Below are positions 22,891 through 34,459 of a stretch of DNA of 64,000 nt, one piece after another. Source of the stretch: Trichosphaerium sp. ATCC 40318 (Eukaryota > Discosea > Flabellinia > Trichosidae); assembly GCA_038496445.1 (NCBI GenBank), contig JALMLS010000561.1, positions 62,001 to 126,000 on the forward strand, written 5' to 3'. The notes under the pieces were generated by a model. It worked only from the letters and a program-made list of their open reading frames with translations, searched no databases and had not been told where the DNA came from. Each line of letters begins with the position of its first letter. Position 1 is the first letter of the stretch. The position numbers and the translations under genes were made by a program.

Positions 22891-23950
22891 ATAATAAATC
22901 TCACAAACAATGTAGCCTTTTATGATTTAAGTAGCAGTGGTGGATAAATATTTCAGTGCAAGCCGTTTGAAGAAAGCTCATCCTTTTTAGTTTAGGCCGA
23001 GTTGTAAGCCTTGTTTTGTCATCGTATACCGTCCAGGAGATAGTATATAGATTTGTTGATATGTGATAGGCATGCGTGCGGACATAGGCTCGCAGATATG
23101 AACACGGGTCGTAGTAAAGCTTGAGTATATTCGCAATGGCTCAACGAGACCGGTGAATGATCAGTTTTATATGCAGGGCGTAGTCTGTCAGTCTACACGA
23201 TCAAACCAAGTCTTCTTGCTGCAACAATATATGACGGTAAATATACTCGTAATGGCGCTAAACACGCATGAATGCTAGCTAGAGCGTATTAAAAACAAGT
23301 ATGAGTGGTTTTTTAATTCGAAATTGGATACTGCATGTAGTATGATAATGCACACTTACATCTTACAATTTTTTACAAAGAGCGCACGGAATGTGCGCAC
23401 GTATGTTATGTGCGTGCTTTAGAGACGTTTTAGTAAAACTGGAGTGATACCACAACCTTTTATTTTAGTAGCTTGTGCCCTTTATAAATAATTCATGATT
23501 ATTTACTATTGATTGGCAAGGTAAACCTCCTTTACTTAGAATGGGCAGGTACCAGAGGCAATGGATTTACAGGATGGGTACGACTAGTTTGTAGGTAATA
23601 GTTATTAGGGTTGACAGGATTGACTTGGGCGATAAGGGATGGCTTGCAGAACGGTAAATATGTAGTGTTACTTAGTATAGCTAACTATTGGAGATCGGTT
23701 ACTTCAGGGCAATGTTTGTTTAATAATAATAATCCATAAATAAAAAATGGACTCATATTTTTGTTTTGCCACGTTTTTTTTTTGGACAGAAATATTCCAA
23801 AATTGTAAACCGAGGTTGAGTCCCTTTTATAGTGTGATTTCAGCTTTGAACTCTAGCAAGAATTGTTGTTCATGGTGTAATGGACCAAAGGTATTTTTAT
23901 TTGATCTGTTTTCTTTCTAAGTATTATTATTACAAGGTCACCTGGTTTTG
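22891..23950. other. Intergenic, about 1 kb
   Basis: No gene recognised. Two loosely similar segments (around 23120-23150 and 23235-23265, sharing atat-ctcg-aatggc) may be an old short duplication. Confidence 0.45.
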
Positions 23951-25435
23951 TTAAGTCATTTCTAGATCAGGTGAAGATCTATTCTTATGCAACATAACCT
24001 CTTTTAGCCATGGTAAAAAAGTCTTGATGGCTAAATGGATACAAAGTATACAAGAAGCAATGAATACTGTGTTTATGGCTATCATTACCAATATAAAAGC
24101 AATCTTTGCTTTACTTATTTTACCTTCAAATGGCTCTGCAGTCAATACAATAGGTTTATCATAACGGGATACTTGAGAATCATCAATGGCCTAAAGAATA
24201 AATCAGAATTGAAAAGAGAAGGTGCTTTATCATTCTTACACTGCGAATACGTCCAATGCTGAGTTCTGGTACTATTGATGCTCCTTCAATAAACAAATGG
24301 CTGTCAGTTTCACTATCAAACCAACCTTGCATGCATGGATCATCAGTCTTTTGTGCACAAGAGGTACTACCTAGACCAACAAGTTCAAGATCTGGGACTT
24401 TACATCCAACGAAGAATATAATTTGTTCCTACAACAAACATGTCAATCACAAAAAAAATTATACACAATCTCATGATAAAAACAAAAGGTAATTCTTGGC
24501 GTGACATTGATATTGATCATAATCGGCTTTATATTGAATTAAACTAATGCTGAAAGAAAAAAGTTGACACAAAATCAAACGTACAGTTCCATTAAGAAGA
24601 TTTGTTCCAGGGTTAAGTGAAACAGGTGCAACGCAATAACCTGTACTAATACACTTAATATTAGATGGGTTAGGGTTAAAACGTGAAGGCGTAGAGCAAG
24701 CCCCAGCACTAAAGTAACCCCATCTAAAAAACAAGTAAGTATAAGAAAAAAACAAGAAACAAAGACATACTTTGATGAATCGCTTACTACTTCAGAAGGA
24801 ATATCAAATTGATAACCAAACCCTTCAAAATATGATACATCATCACCACTCTGTATTGCATTTTTATCGTCAATATCAATAACACGTGTACCTAAAACCA
24901 AAAATCAAAAAAAAAAACAATTCCCATTCGGTCGACACCAAAAACGGATTTAGAGAAGGCGCTAGCAGTTAAATAGAATGCTACACAGGTCCGTACCGAG
25001 ACTGATAGTTAGCATGTAAGGTCTACATACTGTTCCAAGGAGTATTGCTAAGATTATAGCCGTAAAACAAGCCAATAGAGCAAATCCAAGTCCGAGCTGC
25101 ATGAATATCTTATCAATAGATTTATCCTTCTCCTTGAACGTCGCATACGCCAGGAAGTAAGTAGCACCTCCTAAAAAGCCAATACAGGCAAAAATAATAA
25201 CCTAAACGGGTATTAGCCATTTTACGCCTGTTAATGCTTAGTGGTGCACGTATAAACCCAATATGCTGGTTTTTGAGAGAAACTATCAACGTACTACTAA
25301 AATTAACCATTTGCTCCCTTTGGCTTCTTTTATTAGACCCAAACCAAACCCAATACCGTTTATTGGTATTAAAAGTAAAAAACCAATCGCAAGAGCGTAA
25401 AACGCTCTTTTATGAGCAGCTGATATATCCACCAT
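23951..25435 (-). CDS. Four-transmembrane protein with a Cys-containing extracellular loop
   Basis: From ATG 25435 the protein begins MVDISAAHKRAFYALAIGFL. TM1 is FYALAIGFLLLIPINGIGFG; TM2 follows KWLILV and includes VIIFACIGFLGGATYFLAYA; TM3 is LGLGFALLACFTAIILAILL. A loop of about 150 residues carries several Cys (GACSTPSRF, IKCISTGYCVAP, GLGSTSCAQKTDDPCMQGWF). TM4 is IAFILVMIAINTVFIASCIL, followed by a short tail ending SSPDLEMT. The layout of three close helices, a Cys loop and a last helix is tetraspan-like, but no CCG motif is present. Intron GTACGTTGATAG...TTTAG splits TM2. Function unknown. Confidence 0.68.
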
Positions 25436-26159
25436 TCTTCCAGACTTGTGGTGTAATTACACGACAAGTTTAGTGATTTAAACTGCTTCTTGGGTCACTC
25501 TGCACACTTTTCAATGAAAGGCCCAATAGAAGTCTTGCCAATTCCTCGGCTGTGCTTGCCTTCTATGAAAAACCAGCCATTGAATCAAGGAAAGGTTATA
25601 AAAGCAGTTCAACGGGTCGATCTAACCGACTTAGCCGTTGTAAACACAGACAAAAGTTTATGCACAAAATTAGTTAAAACAGACTCATTAATTAATGGGC
25701 TTTTCAGCCACTCGACATGTAGAACTTCGTATTTTACAGCGTGAGACTAATCCGGATGAAAAAAAAGTGTCAGGTGGTTGACAATGAAGTCAACTTCGCA
25801 CAAAGTCCGAAAGAAGCTAGTGCCGCCAATGTAAGTAATTGATAGAAACTGTATGCTTATTAACTGAGTACCAGTCGTATTTATATGATCAATCCATAAG
25901 GCTTGATCGTCTTTTAGTACACTCTTGGAGAAGCGAGAACATCTTAATATGACAACAAGTTCATGAAACAATACTCGTAGTTTTTATCACTTTATGTACG
26001 AAAGGTTCACTAGTGTTCTAGAGAAAGTTCTACTGACAAACTCACCCATTAGTCGTTTGACTTAAGGGTAGACAGATTCATATATTACTTTAACAAAAAA
26101 TGATGCAAACTGTTTCTTATAATCAAAGTTTGTTTTATTCGTTACTACGTGGTTTTGTT
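25436..26159. other. Intergenic
   Basis: No supported gene. A segment near 26.10-26.16 kb recurs at 27.66-27.72 kb as the 3' flank of the duplicated PSI-like genes. Confidence 0.5.
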
Positions 26160-27109
26160 TTAAGATTTAGGTGGTCCCATTGCAGGTTGTCCCATTGCAG
26201 GTTGCTGTCCCATTGTTGGTTGATATGTAGGTGTAGTATAAGGCTGTTGAGGAACTTGGGCATATGGTTGAGGATTGTAAGCACCACCGTATTGAGGATA
26301 TTGAGAGTTGTTTACAGGTACTAAAAGAAAATGAATTAGTTTGAAAGAGTTAAACGTATTTTGAATAAGCACCTGTCACGTGGACTTCTCTTCTTCGCCT
26401 GTTATTCCTTCGTACTACGAGTACAACGATAACAACAATTAAAATCAAACAAGCGCATCCGCCACCAATCAGACCCAATACAATAGAAAGTACGTAATCT
26501 TGGGGAAGGTGTTATTTTTTGTAAAACTGAAATAAACTTCGGGTTTGCGAGATGTTTGCTTGTAACGTACGAATTGGGTTTGTCCACGAGCATTCAGATC
26601 TTACAAGAGCCCAATCACCATAACAATACGCGCTCGAATCGGTACAAGAAGCTGTATTTCTACAAAAAACAGAGTTTGAAAAAGTGATAAACCCAAAAGT
26701 TTAAGAAGTGCTCCTTATAAAATGTCACGTGAGGATTTTTTTGCAAACGTTGTTCTAATGGAACGTTTAAAACACGTACCTGCAGTATCCACAAAAAGTA
26801 TCCATGGCAACACACGTCTCACATCCAACAGCAGCGCTACAAGAACCTTTGGTTTAAAGTAAGCACAATACGATTATCTCGCAGTTTAGAGATGATAGAG
26901 CGGGTTTAATGAGGAGAGAGCGTACATGAGCTTACTGAGAATCCGTTATCGCAGAATATTGAAGCTTGGCATTTACCATCAACAGGACACCAACTACATG
27001 AGGGATAATTTGAAGTACAAGAAGTACAAGAATAATACTCGCTACAATCTTGTGCGAGTGTTATGTATAAAAGGGTAGCAACAACAGCAAAAATAGTCGC
27101 GTATTTCAT
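26160..27109 (-). CDS. PSI-like cysteine-rich single-pass membrane protein (copy 2)
   Basis: Paralogue of the gene at 10.1-11.0 kb with the same exon order. It has a signal peptide (MKYATIFAVVATLLYITLAQ), Cys modules SCTSCTSNYPSCSWCPVDGK and GCETCVAMDTFCGYC, a third Cys exon ending SECSW, and a TM exon followed by RRRR. The Gln/Pro/Tyr tail (SQYPQYGGAYNPQPYAQVPQ) ends in a MGQQPAMGQPAMG run. The ATG follows directly after CACGTG (cacgtgatg on the minus strand). Closest relative is the truncated copy 600 bases upstream. Confidence 0.8.
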
Positions 27110-27268
27110 CACGTGTTGTAGTTATTGGTTGATTTTGTTAATTTTGAATTAGATTTGTGTTGACTGTCGCTTCAGCTTGTTTTAGAAGAGCCTCACCTAT
27201 GTTCGCTTGTAATACGGTATTAATTTCTAATTTCTTGTAGCTTTGATTATTCAACCAAACCTAAAATT

Positions 27269-27499
27269 TCACGAACACAAAACGTTTTTCCGACAGTTTT
27301 CTTGTTTCTTTGTCACGTTTTTAGGAATCTTGGCCTCAAGCGAAGTCGTAAAAGATGTGCCTGTACGAGGCAATCTAATATTCGTAAGTTGCCCAGTTCG
27401 TGGAAACTGTGAAGTACCAGGCAACAGGTTCGAGGTTAGAGAAACAGTAACAAGGCCAAGGAGCCATAAAATGGCATGAATTAATAGTGCTTTTTGCAT
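27269..27499 (-). CDS. Possible small secreted protein
   Basis: A 76-codon frame between the two PSI-like copies. It begins with a strongly hydrophobic signal-like segment (ALLIHAILWLLGLVTVSLTS) and then an internally similar pair, FPRTG and LPRTG. No homology recognised, and it may equally be non-coding duplication remnant. The LPRTG string is not taken as a sortase signal: there is no following TM or basic tail, and this is a eukaryote. Confidence 0.25.
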   Translation of the reverse strand: MQKALLIHAILWLLGLVTVSLTSNLLPGTSQFPRTGQLTNIRLPRTGTSFTTSLEAKIPKNVTKKQENCRKNVLCS

Positions 27500-27721
27500 G
27501 TTAACCTACTAGGCACTGGCACATCCAGGCGTAAAGAGGAGTATTTAACGTGAGATCGTTACAATCTCAAAGAAACTTACAAGCGCTCCCAAAGTATCTT
27601 GCGCTGAGTGTACGGTATTAACATAGCGTAATAATCTGTTTCAGAGTATAAGAGACAAGTGCATATGCAAACTGTTTATTACAATCAAAGTTTCTTTTAT
27701 TTGTTACTAGTGGTTTTGTTT

Positions 27722-28378
27722 TTAAGATTTCGGTGGTTGCCCCATTGTTGGTTGATATGTAGGTGTAGTATAAGGTTGCTGAGGAACTTGAGCATATGGT
27801 TGAGGATTGTAAGCACCACCATATTGAGGATATTGAGAGTTGTTTACAGGTACTAAAAGAAAATGAATTAGTTTGAAAGAGTTAAACGTATTTTGAATAA
27901 GCACCTGTCACGTGTACTTCTCTTCTTCGCCTGTTATTCCTTCACACTACAAGTACAACAATAACAACAATTAAAATCAAACAAGCGCATCCGCCACCAA
28001 TCAGACCCAATACAATAGAAAGTATGTTCTCTTGGAAAAGGTGTTGTTTTTTTCAAAGAAAGAAACTGAACAGTGGTTTGCGAAACATTCTCACTTACGA
28101 AATGGGTTTGTCCACGAGCATTCAGAGGCTACAATAGCCCATTCACGGACACAAAATTCGATCGAGTCGAACAAACCGCTATATTTCTTAAAGAGTGAAA
28201 AAAAATGAATCCGAAACGTTTAAGAAGAGGGTCGCGGTATTACATGTCACGTGGAGGTTTTTTCAAAATCGTTCTCATCTACCGTTTTAACACACGTACC
28301 TACAATACCCACAGAAAGTGTCCATGGCAACACATGTCTCACATCCGATAGCATCGGCACAAGAACCTTGGTTTATTA
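27722..28378 (-). pseudogene. 5'-truncated PSI-like gene (copy 3)
   Basis: Contains counterparts of copy 2 exons 2-5: GCETCVAMDTFCGYC, a diverged Cys exon ending SECSWTNP, the TM/basic exon and the SQYPQYGGAYNPQPYAQVPQ tail. The exon for the signal peptide and first Cys module is missing; homology to copy 2 breaks near 28.4 kb. Without a signal peptide a normal product is unlikely. Tail and intron sequence are nearly identical to copy 2, so the duplication is recent. The tail lacks the MGQ repeat expansion. Confidence 0.75.
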
Positions 28379-28746
28379 TGAGTACGAGTACCTCGCTGTT
28401 TAATGAGGAGAGGGAGTAATGGCACCTGCTGATAACGATGGCTCGATTAGTAGATAATAAATAAGTAGATACAAAATCAAATATACTAGTATTGAATTTA
28501 ACAAAGCAAGCACCTCTTTTATCAGGAGGTGACATTTCAGAAGTTGTTCTTGCATGTGATTTTTTGGAAAGTATTGTTCTTTTGCTATGTTGGTGCAACA
28601 TTGTTAAAATTTTTTAAGACTAGGCGGCCAAACCCAAGGAGGAAAAAACTGTTTATGTGATAACAAAAAAGTTTGTTTATTTCTTCTATTCTTTTATACT
28701 TCACTAAGACGAAATCTTACATAACTAAAGTGATTCCCTCTACCTT
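28379..28746. other. Intergenic
   Basis: Breakpoint region upstream of the truncated PSI copy, then the 3' flank of the repeat protein. No gene seen. Confidence 0.45.
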
Positions 28747-30918
28747 CTACCAGGTCGGCGTAGAAAATGCGCCAGCCAGCCGAAGTGCTTTTATACCTTT
28801 GTCACTCACTTTTGTTCCTCCCACGCTAATAGTGTGAGCACCTGCTAGGGCATTAACACATTCATCTGTAACACTTGTATATCTCAGAGAAATATTGTGG
28901 ACGCCACCAAGTGCTTTTACACCTTCATCTGTAACTGTAGTGCCAGCTAAATCTATAGTGTGTACACCTGAAAGTGCTTTGACCCCTTCATCTGTAACTG
29001 TAGTGCCAGCTAAATCTATAGTGTGTACACCTGAAAGTGCTTTGACCCCTTCATCTGTAACTTTAGTTTTCCTAAGATCAATCGTATGAACACCACTCAA
29101 CGCTTTTATACCTTCATCCGTTATCAGGGAAGAATTGGCAAGTTTAATGGTATGAACTCCTGCAAGTGCTTTTAATGTTTCATCTGTAACTTCAGTGTAC
29201 ACCAGGTCAATGAAATGGACTCCTGCAAGTGGTTTTACACCTTCATCAGTCACTCTTGTAAAACGAAGGTATATTGTGTGAACACCAGCAAGTGCTTTTA
29301 CACCATCATCTGTAACTTTAGTTCTTTCCAGAATAATTGTGTGAACACCAGAAAGAGCTTTGAGACCTTTATCTGTGATATTAGATCCCCAAAGGTTGAT
29401 TTTGTGCACGCCGGCCAGTGATATAACACCCTCTTCTGGAATATGACATGCTGCAAGGTGTATAGTATGAACACCTGCCAAAGCTTTCATTCCTTCAATT
29501 GTAAATTTCTTGTTCATTCCAAATCTGATTGTATGAACGCCCGCAAGTGCTTTCAAGCCTTCATCTGTTATTGAAATTCGCTCTAAACAAATTGTATGAA
29601 CCCCTGCAAGTGCTTTGACACCCCTGTCTGTAACCTTGGTATCATTAAGGTTAATTGTATGAACACCAGCAAGTGGTATCACACCTTCATCTGTAACTTT
29701 AGTTCCTTCCAGATTAATTGTGTGAACCCCAGCAAGAGCTTTTACACCTTCATCTGTAAATTGAAAACAACAACTAAGATTAATCGTATGAACACCTGCC
29801 AGAACCATGAGCATCTCGTCTGTAACCACTCCAGCCAAATTAATCTTGTGAACTCCTTTAAGCGCTTTAATACAATCAATAGTACACTCGCAGCTGTCGA
29901 AATCCATTGTGTGAACACCAGCAAGCGCTTTTAGACCTTCAGCTGTAACTTTCGTCGCTCTATTAAGGCCAATAGTATGAACACCTTTAAGCGCTTTGAT
30001 GCCTTCATCTGTTACTTCAGTACTACCAACATTAATAGTGTGAATCCCAGAGAATACTTTTATTGAACTATCTGTGGCTTTGGTATATCTTAGGTTGATA
30101 CTATGAGCACCTTTAAGCACTTTTATACCTTCATCTGTAATTCTTTGCACTCCGTGAAGATTGATTGTATGAACACCTTTAAGCGCTTTTAAACCTAACA
30201 CGTGATAAGCTTTTCAAAAAAACGTGTCATCATCGTTGAATACAAAATTAAAAAAACGTGATTGGAGTTGTATTAAACTGGTAATTTCATCAGAAGCTTC
30301 GCGTTCCATCGTAAAGTCAAGCACCGAGTGAAGAAGAGTTGTGTTATTCGAAGTTGTAAAAGAGAATAACACTAAGTCATGTTTGACTTATCTTAGAAAA
30401 CAGAAATTACTCGTATAATCGTATTAAAATACGATAAACGAACATGAGTGTTTTCAGACCGGACAGTCCACGTGTTTAAGTTTGAATGAGTTTGAATGAG
30501 TACCTTTGTCTGTTATCAGAGTTCTCTTTAGGTTGATGGTGTGTACACCTGATAAGAACGATAATGCTTCGTCTGTTACATTGGTATACTTAAGATTGAC
30601 ACTACGAACGCCTTTAAGCAGTTTGATGCCTTCGCTTGGCACTGATTTGAGTACTTTTACATTGGTGTGTTGTAGAGCGCCCTTGTACTTTGCGAAAGCC
30701 TTGGCATCATCTATCGTCTTCAACGTCGCGCTGTAGTACCCAATAACATCATGAACAATTGCAGCAAGTCTGCTACAACTCTGAGCGGCTGAATAACGTG
30801 CTTTGGTAGTAAAACAGAGAATGACGCCCAAAATCTCATTAGGCAGTGTAAAGAGGTTTGCGTTAACCTTTGTACGAGGGTCAGACGGTGTGTATTTATC
30901 CATTTGGCTAAAATACAT
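28747..30918 (-). CDS. F-box-like / leucine-rich-repeat-like protein with about 24 GVHTINL repeats
   Basis: Two exons (30918-30504 and 30194-28747); the intron of 309 nt joins ITDKG to LKALKGVHTINL in phase. The N terminus contains an F-box-like helix set (LFTLPNEILGVILCFTTKAR ... SCSRLAAIVHDVIGYY). It is followed by tandem 21-22-residue units of the form LAGVHTINLxxTKVTDEGVKA, 22 in the large exon and about two in the first. Such LRR-related repeats form curved solenoids that bind protein partners; with an F-box they would select substrates for an SCF ubiquitin ligase (inference). Two neighbouring units near 28.93-29.05 kb are identical at DNA level, showing very recent unit duplication. Similar repeats occur in protists and giant viruses; nothing viral surrounds this gene. 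Confidence 0.82.
28925..29050 (-). repeat. Identical tandem 63-bp coding repeats
   Basis: Two adjacent units, each encoding VTDEGVKALSGVHTIDLAGT, are identical in DNA, whereas other units differ at many positions. This marks unequal exchange or slippage within the solenoid array. Confidence 0.85.
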
Positions 30919-31555
30919 TAAAAAACAGCGTTTTGTGACTTTATCCAGTTCTCTTACGTCAGTTGGCGTTTATTCTCAGCTCCTTTGTTATCTACCTCGG
31001 ACTGAGTTCGTTTTGGATACATGGCAGCACGTTGGCTAATAAATAAAAACACGCGTTTTTACTACCAGTGACCAGTCTGTGTGGTTGTTACAAACAATTA
31101 CTTACAACCCAGTTTCTGAGTCAGAGAATATTCAGATGCTGATTTCCAGAAGTTCCGGAAATTTTCCGGAAGGTTCATGTAACCATTTCCAGCAGCTTAC
31201 AAACAAAAAAGAGTTTATTTACAAGCAAATATACAGTGGTTTCGCGTCTTTCGTGTTGAAGAGACGTGACAAATCTGCAGTAGACACATTTGCTCACTCC
31301 AAATTGTTCTAGCAATGTAGAAGTGTCAATTAGCGTTGTTTGCTTTGTACCGCTTGAAGTGTCATTTAAACATGCGTGCTTTTGGTGTTTTTATGTTTTG
31401 ATGACAATCAAAGCAAAAGCGAGCGCTAGGTCCTTCTGAAAAAATTTTCCAGTTTTTCCTGAAAGTCCAGAAATCAGTGCAGCGATGAAGCGAGGAGGTA
31501 AAACGCACGCACGTTTTTTTATTGTCTGAACATGTGCAACATTTCAATCTGATGT
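30919..31555. other. Intergenic
   Basis: No supported gene between the repeat protein promoter and the 31.56 kb frame. Confidence 0.5.
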
Positions 31556-31750
31556 TTAGTATACACCAACTATAATCTCACCCTCCGACAACACTCTTGT
31601 ATGATCTTTTGAGTTTCGACAACCAGATACCATCGAAAATATTGTACAATCAACGTGTATGTCCTTGGCGCCTATTTGAACAATAGAGTTGTTCATAGTA
31701 CCTGGTACTGTCTTATCTTCAGAAATCTGGATATTGCTTGAGATACACAT
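31556..31750 (-). CDS. Possible terminal exon or fragment of a beta-helix protein
   Basis: A 64-codon frame (ISSNIQISEDKTVPGTMNNS ... DIHVDCTIFSMVSGCRNSKD) ending in TAA at 31556. Its short alternating strands resemble the GH28 gene directly upstream, which itself reaches a stop at 31815. It could be an alternative last exon, a decayed neighbour, or chance. Confidence 0.25.
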   Translation of the reverse strand: MCISSNIQISEDKTVPGTMNNSIVQIGAKDIHVDCTIFSMVSGCRNSKDHTRVLSEGEIIVGVY

Positions 31751-31814
31751 ATTTATACCAAAGTATAAACTCCCATGTATGTGGAACTATGACTATTGAA
31801 TATTGAGCATTACT

Positions 31815-33936
31815 TTATTGATTACAAATAATTTTATGTTGATCAGTAATATTTGTAACGTTTTTACCAAGAGACAAACAATCACCCCAATAAGGTTGTT
31901 TATCATTTTCATTGAAAGTAACAATAGTGTTCTCAAATGAAATGTTGTTAATGTACTCCAAGTAAATACCGTTTGTATTTGATTTAACTTCTTCTGGATA
32001 CTGCCAAGAAGGTCTATAATCACGTGATGGGTGAGTCCAATTACTTGTCCACTTGTCAATATTAATGTGAACATTAGAAAACTTTATCATGTCAAGTGAT
32101 GTTGTTACACCTGATAACATTGCTCCGTTTTCACTTTTTGTTGTAATGTTCTATCATTAATGTTAACCACTATTTTTTGGTATGAATTGGTGCTCAATGA
32201 GCGTGGAAGGTTGAGATGGCTAGCAATCAAATTTATGCAGTGCTAGCTTTTTTTTTTAATTCCAAAATTAAATGCCTTGTTGTACCTTGAATGTGATATT
32301 AGAGACCTTTCCTATCATATCCCCCTTGTATCTTTGAATAGCTGTGATCCAAATTGGCTCGCCATCACCCCACCACCGATGTGCGTTCATTCGTGTTTCA
32401 ATCTAATTTTTTACTTTAGAGACAGAATAGACATACAAAGTAGTGTGTTAGGAGTTATTCACATACCGTCATGTTCGCATATGTTACGTTTGTCATGTTT
32501 CCTGGACCTCTCACTTGAATACCAATGCCCCTATGATAACATTAGGATAGATATTTATCAATAGAAAAAACCTGTTAGAATCCCAAATGTCGATATCATG
32601 AAAAATAATGTTTTTGTAGTTCGCATTAAATGATGACCCAAACTTTATTGCTGAACTCTTTGACCTAATACGACAGTATCTTACAGTCACATTAAGAGCG
32701 TCACCATACTAAATACAGAATTAGAAGAATCTCAAACATTTCAAAAGGTTCTTTGTAAGTACCTCTTCAGAACTTGCTTTTAAACATACACCGTCATCCC
32801 CAGTACTTACATTACATCGCTGCACCAAAACATTGCGTGAAGAATCAATATCAATACCTACAATAAGGAAGTAAGATGACTAAATAAACATTGACCAAAT
32901 ACCATCGTTGTTTGGCCACCTAGAAGAGGAAATAAGAACGAAGTTTTCTAATGTATGAAAGAATGACTGTTTTCTGTATTGGATTTATTTTGTGCCTTAG
33001 GTCTCCTTGTACGGTTACGTTATCAATTATAACGTTTTCACAACCTTGGTAATGTGACGTCCAGTCTGGAGAGTTACTCAAAGTAACACCTTGAACAAGT
33101 ATATTCGAGCAATTTATAAATTGTACTTGTCTTGGTCTACACTCTCCCACACAGCCGTTGATATTCCATGTAAATGGCTGATACCTTCAAAAATAAGCTT
33201 GATAACTAATCCATTAATAATTACCTATCATCAATAGAGCTGTAGTATTCAATCATTCCAGGAACCTTTATTGTAATAAGTAGATTAGTGACATGATTTT
33301 AGTGTGCTATTAACGTACTGCTTGACCGTTTACAGTACCGTAGCCACGTATTCCAATCTTGTTTTTATCATTGGCATAAATAAGCCTCCACAATGATGGA
33401 TCATCTGGGTAATCCTTCGGGTTTAAAGAACCTTAAAGGCATTAAGAACAAAGAGTACAAAATAGAAAACACTATTTTTTTTTTTTTGCCGTGTCCATTG
33501 GTTCCTTTTGGTCACGTGACGCAAAAAAGCTTTTTCAATTTTCAAAAGTTGTACCTAGTATTTCTACATCTTTACCTATCCACAAGCAAACGTTTGATAG
33601 TAGTATGATCTGACCTGTTAAATATTTTCCTTTTTCAAAAGAAACATAACGAAAACCATCTGTTGATACAGTTCCGTTTTCTGACGCGTATTCGATAGCT
33701 TTCTGAATAGAAAGGGTATCTAACGTTTTACCATCACCTTTGGCACCAAAAAGTGTTACACTAACAGCATGTGGTGGTACTGTCATTGGTAGAACCGGTA
33801 CAACCATATCAGGTGCTTGGGATAGGACGCTACCAAACGTTGCCAATAAAACGAGAAGAACACCGAAAACATGTTCACTAGCACTGTAATTAACACAATA
33901 GTATCCATCGAATATCTATCCTTACTTTTCCGTCAT
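31815..33936 (-). CDS. GH28 polygalacturonase / rhamnogalacturonase-like enzyme
   Basis: GH28 enzymes hydrolyse pectic galacturonans by inversion on a right-handed beta-helix. ATG 33936 follows CACGTG; a 45-nt intron (gtaagg...acag) then joins MTEN to a signal-anchor (VFGVLLVLLATFGSVLSQA). Family features in order: VTLFGAKGDGKTLDTLSIQK; RPRQVQFINCSNILVQGVTL; SPDWTSHYQGCENV; catalytic-Asp blocks NNDGIDIDSSRNV and STGDDGVCLKAS; then IRSKSSAIKFGSSF, GIQVRGPGNMTNVT and DYRPSW. The GHG block of classical polygalacturonases is replaced by KFGSSF, as in the wider GH28 group, so the exact substrate is open. At least eight short introns. Secreted or wall-acting by its signal. Confidence 0.87.
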
Positions 33937-34459
33937 CACGTGTGATACTTCTGGTGAAAATGTAATAAGTGATTGATTTATTTGACTATGTTTTACTTAG
34001 TCGAGCACCCTTCACGTTACATATATATAGCACAACAAGCCTCTTTACAAGTTTTGTTATGTGTATTCGTTGATTAGATATTCCTCTCCGCCTCCTCACT
34101 CGTTCCTTTACCCGTTTGAGTTTGATTGCATGATTTACTTTTCTGTTGATTACTGTTTCTTCTTTGACAATACACAATCCATCTAAGAGAAAGCGACAAT
34201 TCTTTATTCAAGTTGACGGCTATGCCATGGATTCGAATACATCCAAGGCAAGGGAATGTTGTGCCAGTAAGGTATAAGTCGTGAAACACGAGTACTTCTT
34301 AATTGTTGCAGCAAGCGATAGTTGAAGTTACAATAAAAATACCAACAGATCGAAGTGTCATATTGCGATGTTTACAGCTGAAGGTATCTCGATACACTCT
34401 TATTTTGGCTTAATTAAGGTGTATTTAGGTGATTCTGATCGGTTTATTATCATTAAAAC
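33937..34459. other. Intergenic
   Basis: No gene supported. It holds the promoter side of the GH28 gene and the left edge of the kinase remnant. Confidence 0.45.

Noticed and set aside
27269-27499. LPRTG string as a sortase anchor
   Set aside because: No TM or basic tail follows, and the context is eukaryotic.
28895-29934. Plus-strand frames within the GVHTINL gene
   Set aside because: Antisense repeats of the real minus-strand coding array.
28747-30918. Giant-virus insertion, because GVHTINL and MORN_2 repeats occur in such viruses
   Set aside because: The gene has a spliceosomal intron and no viral hallmark genes lie nearby.
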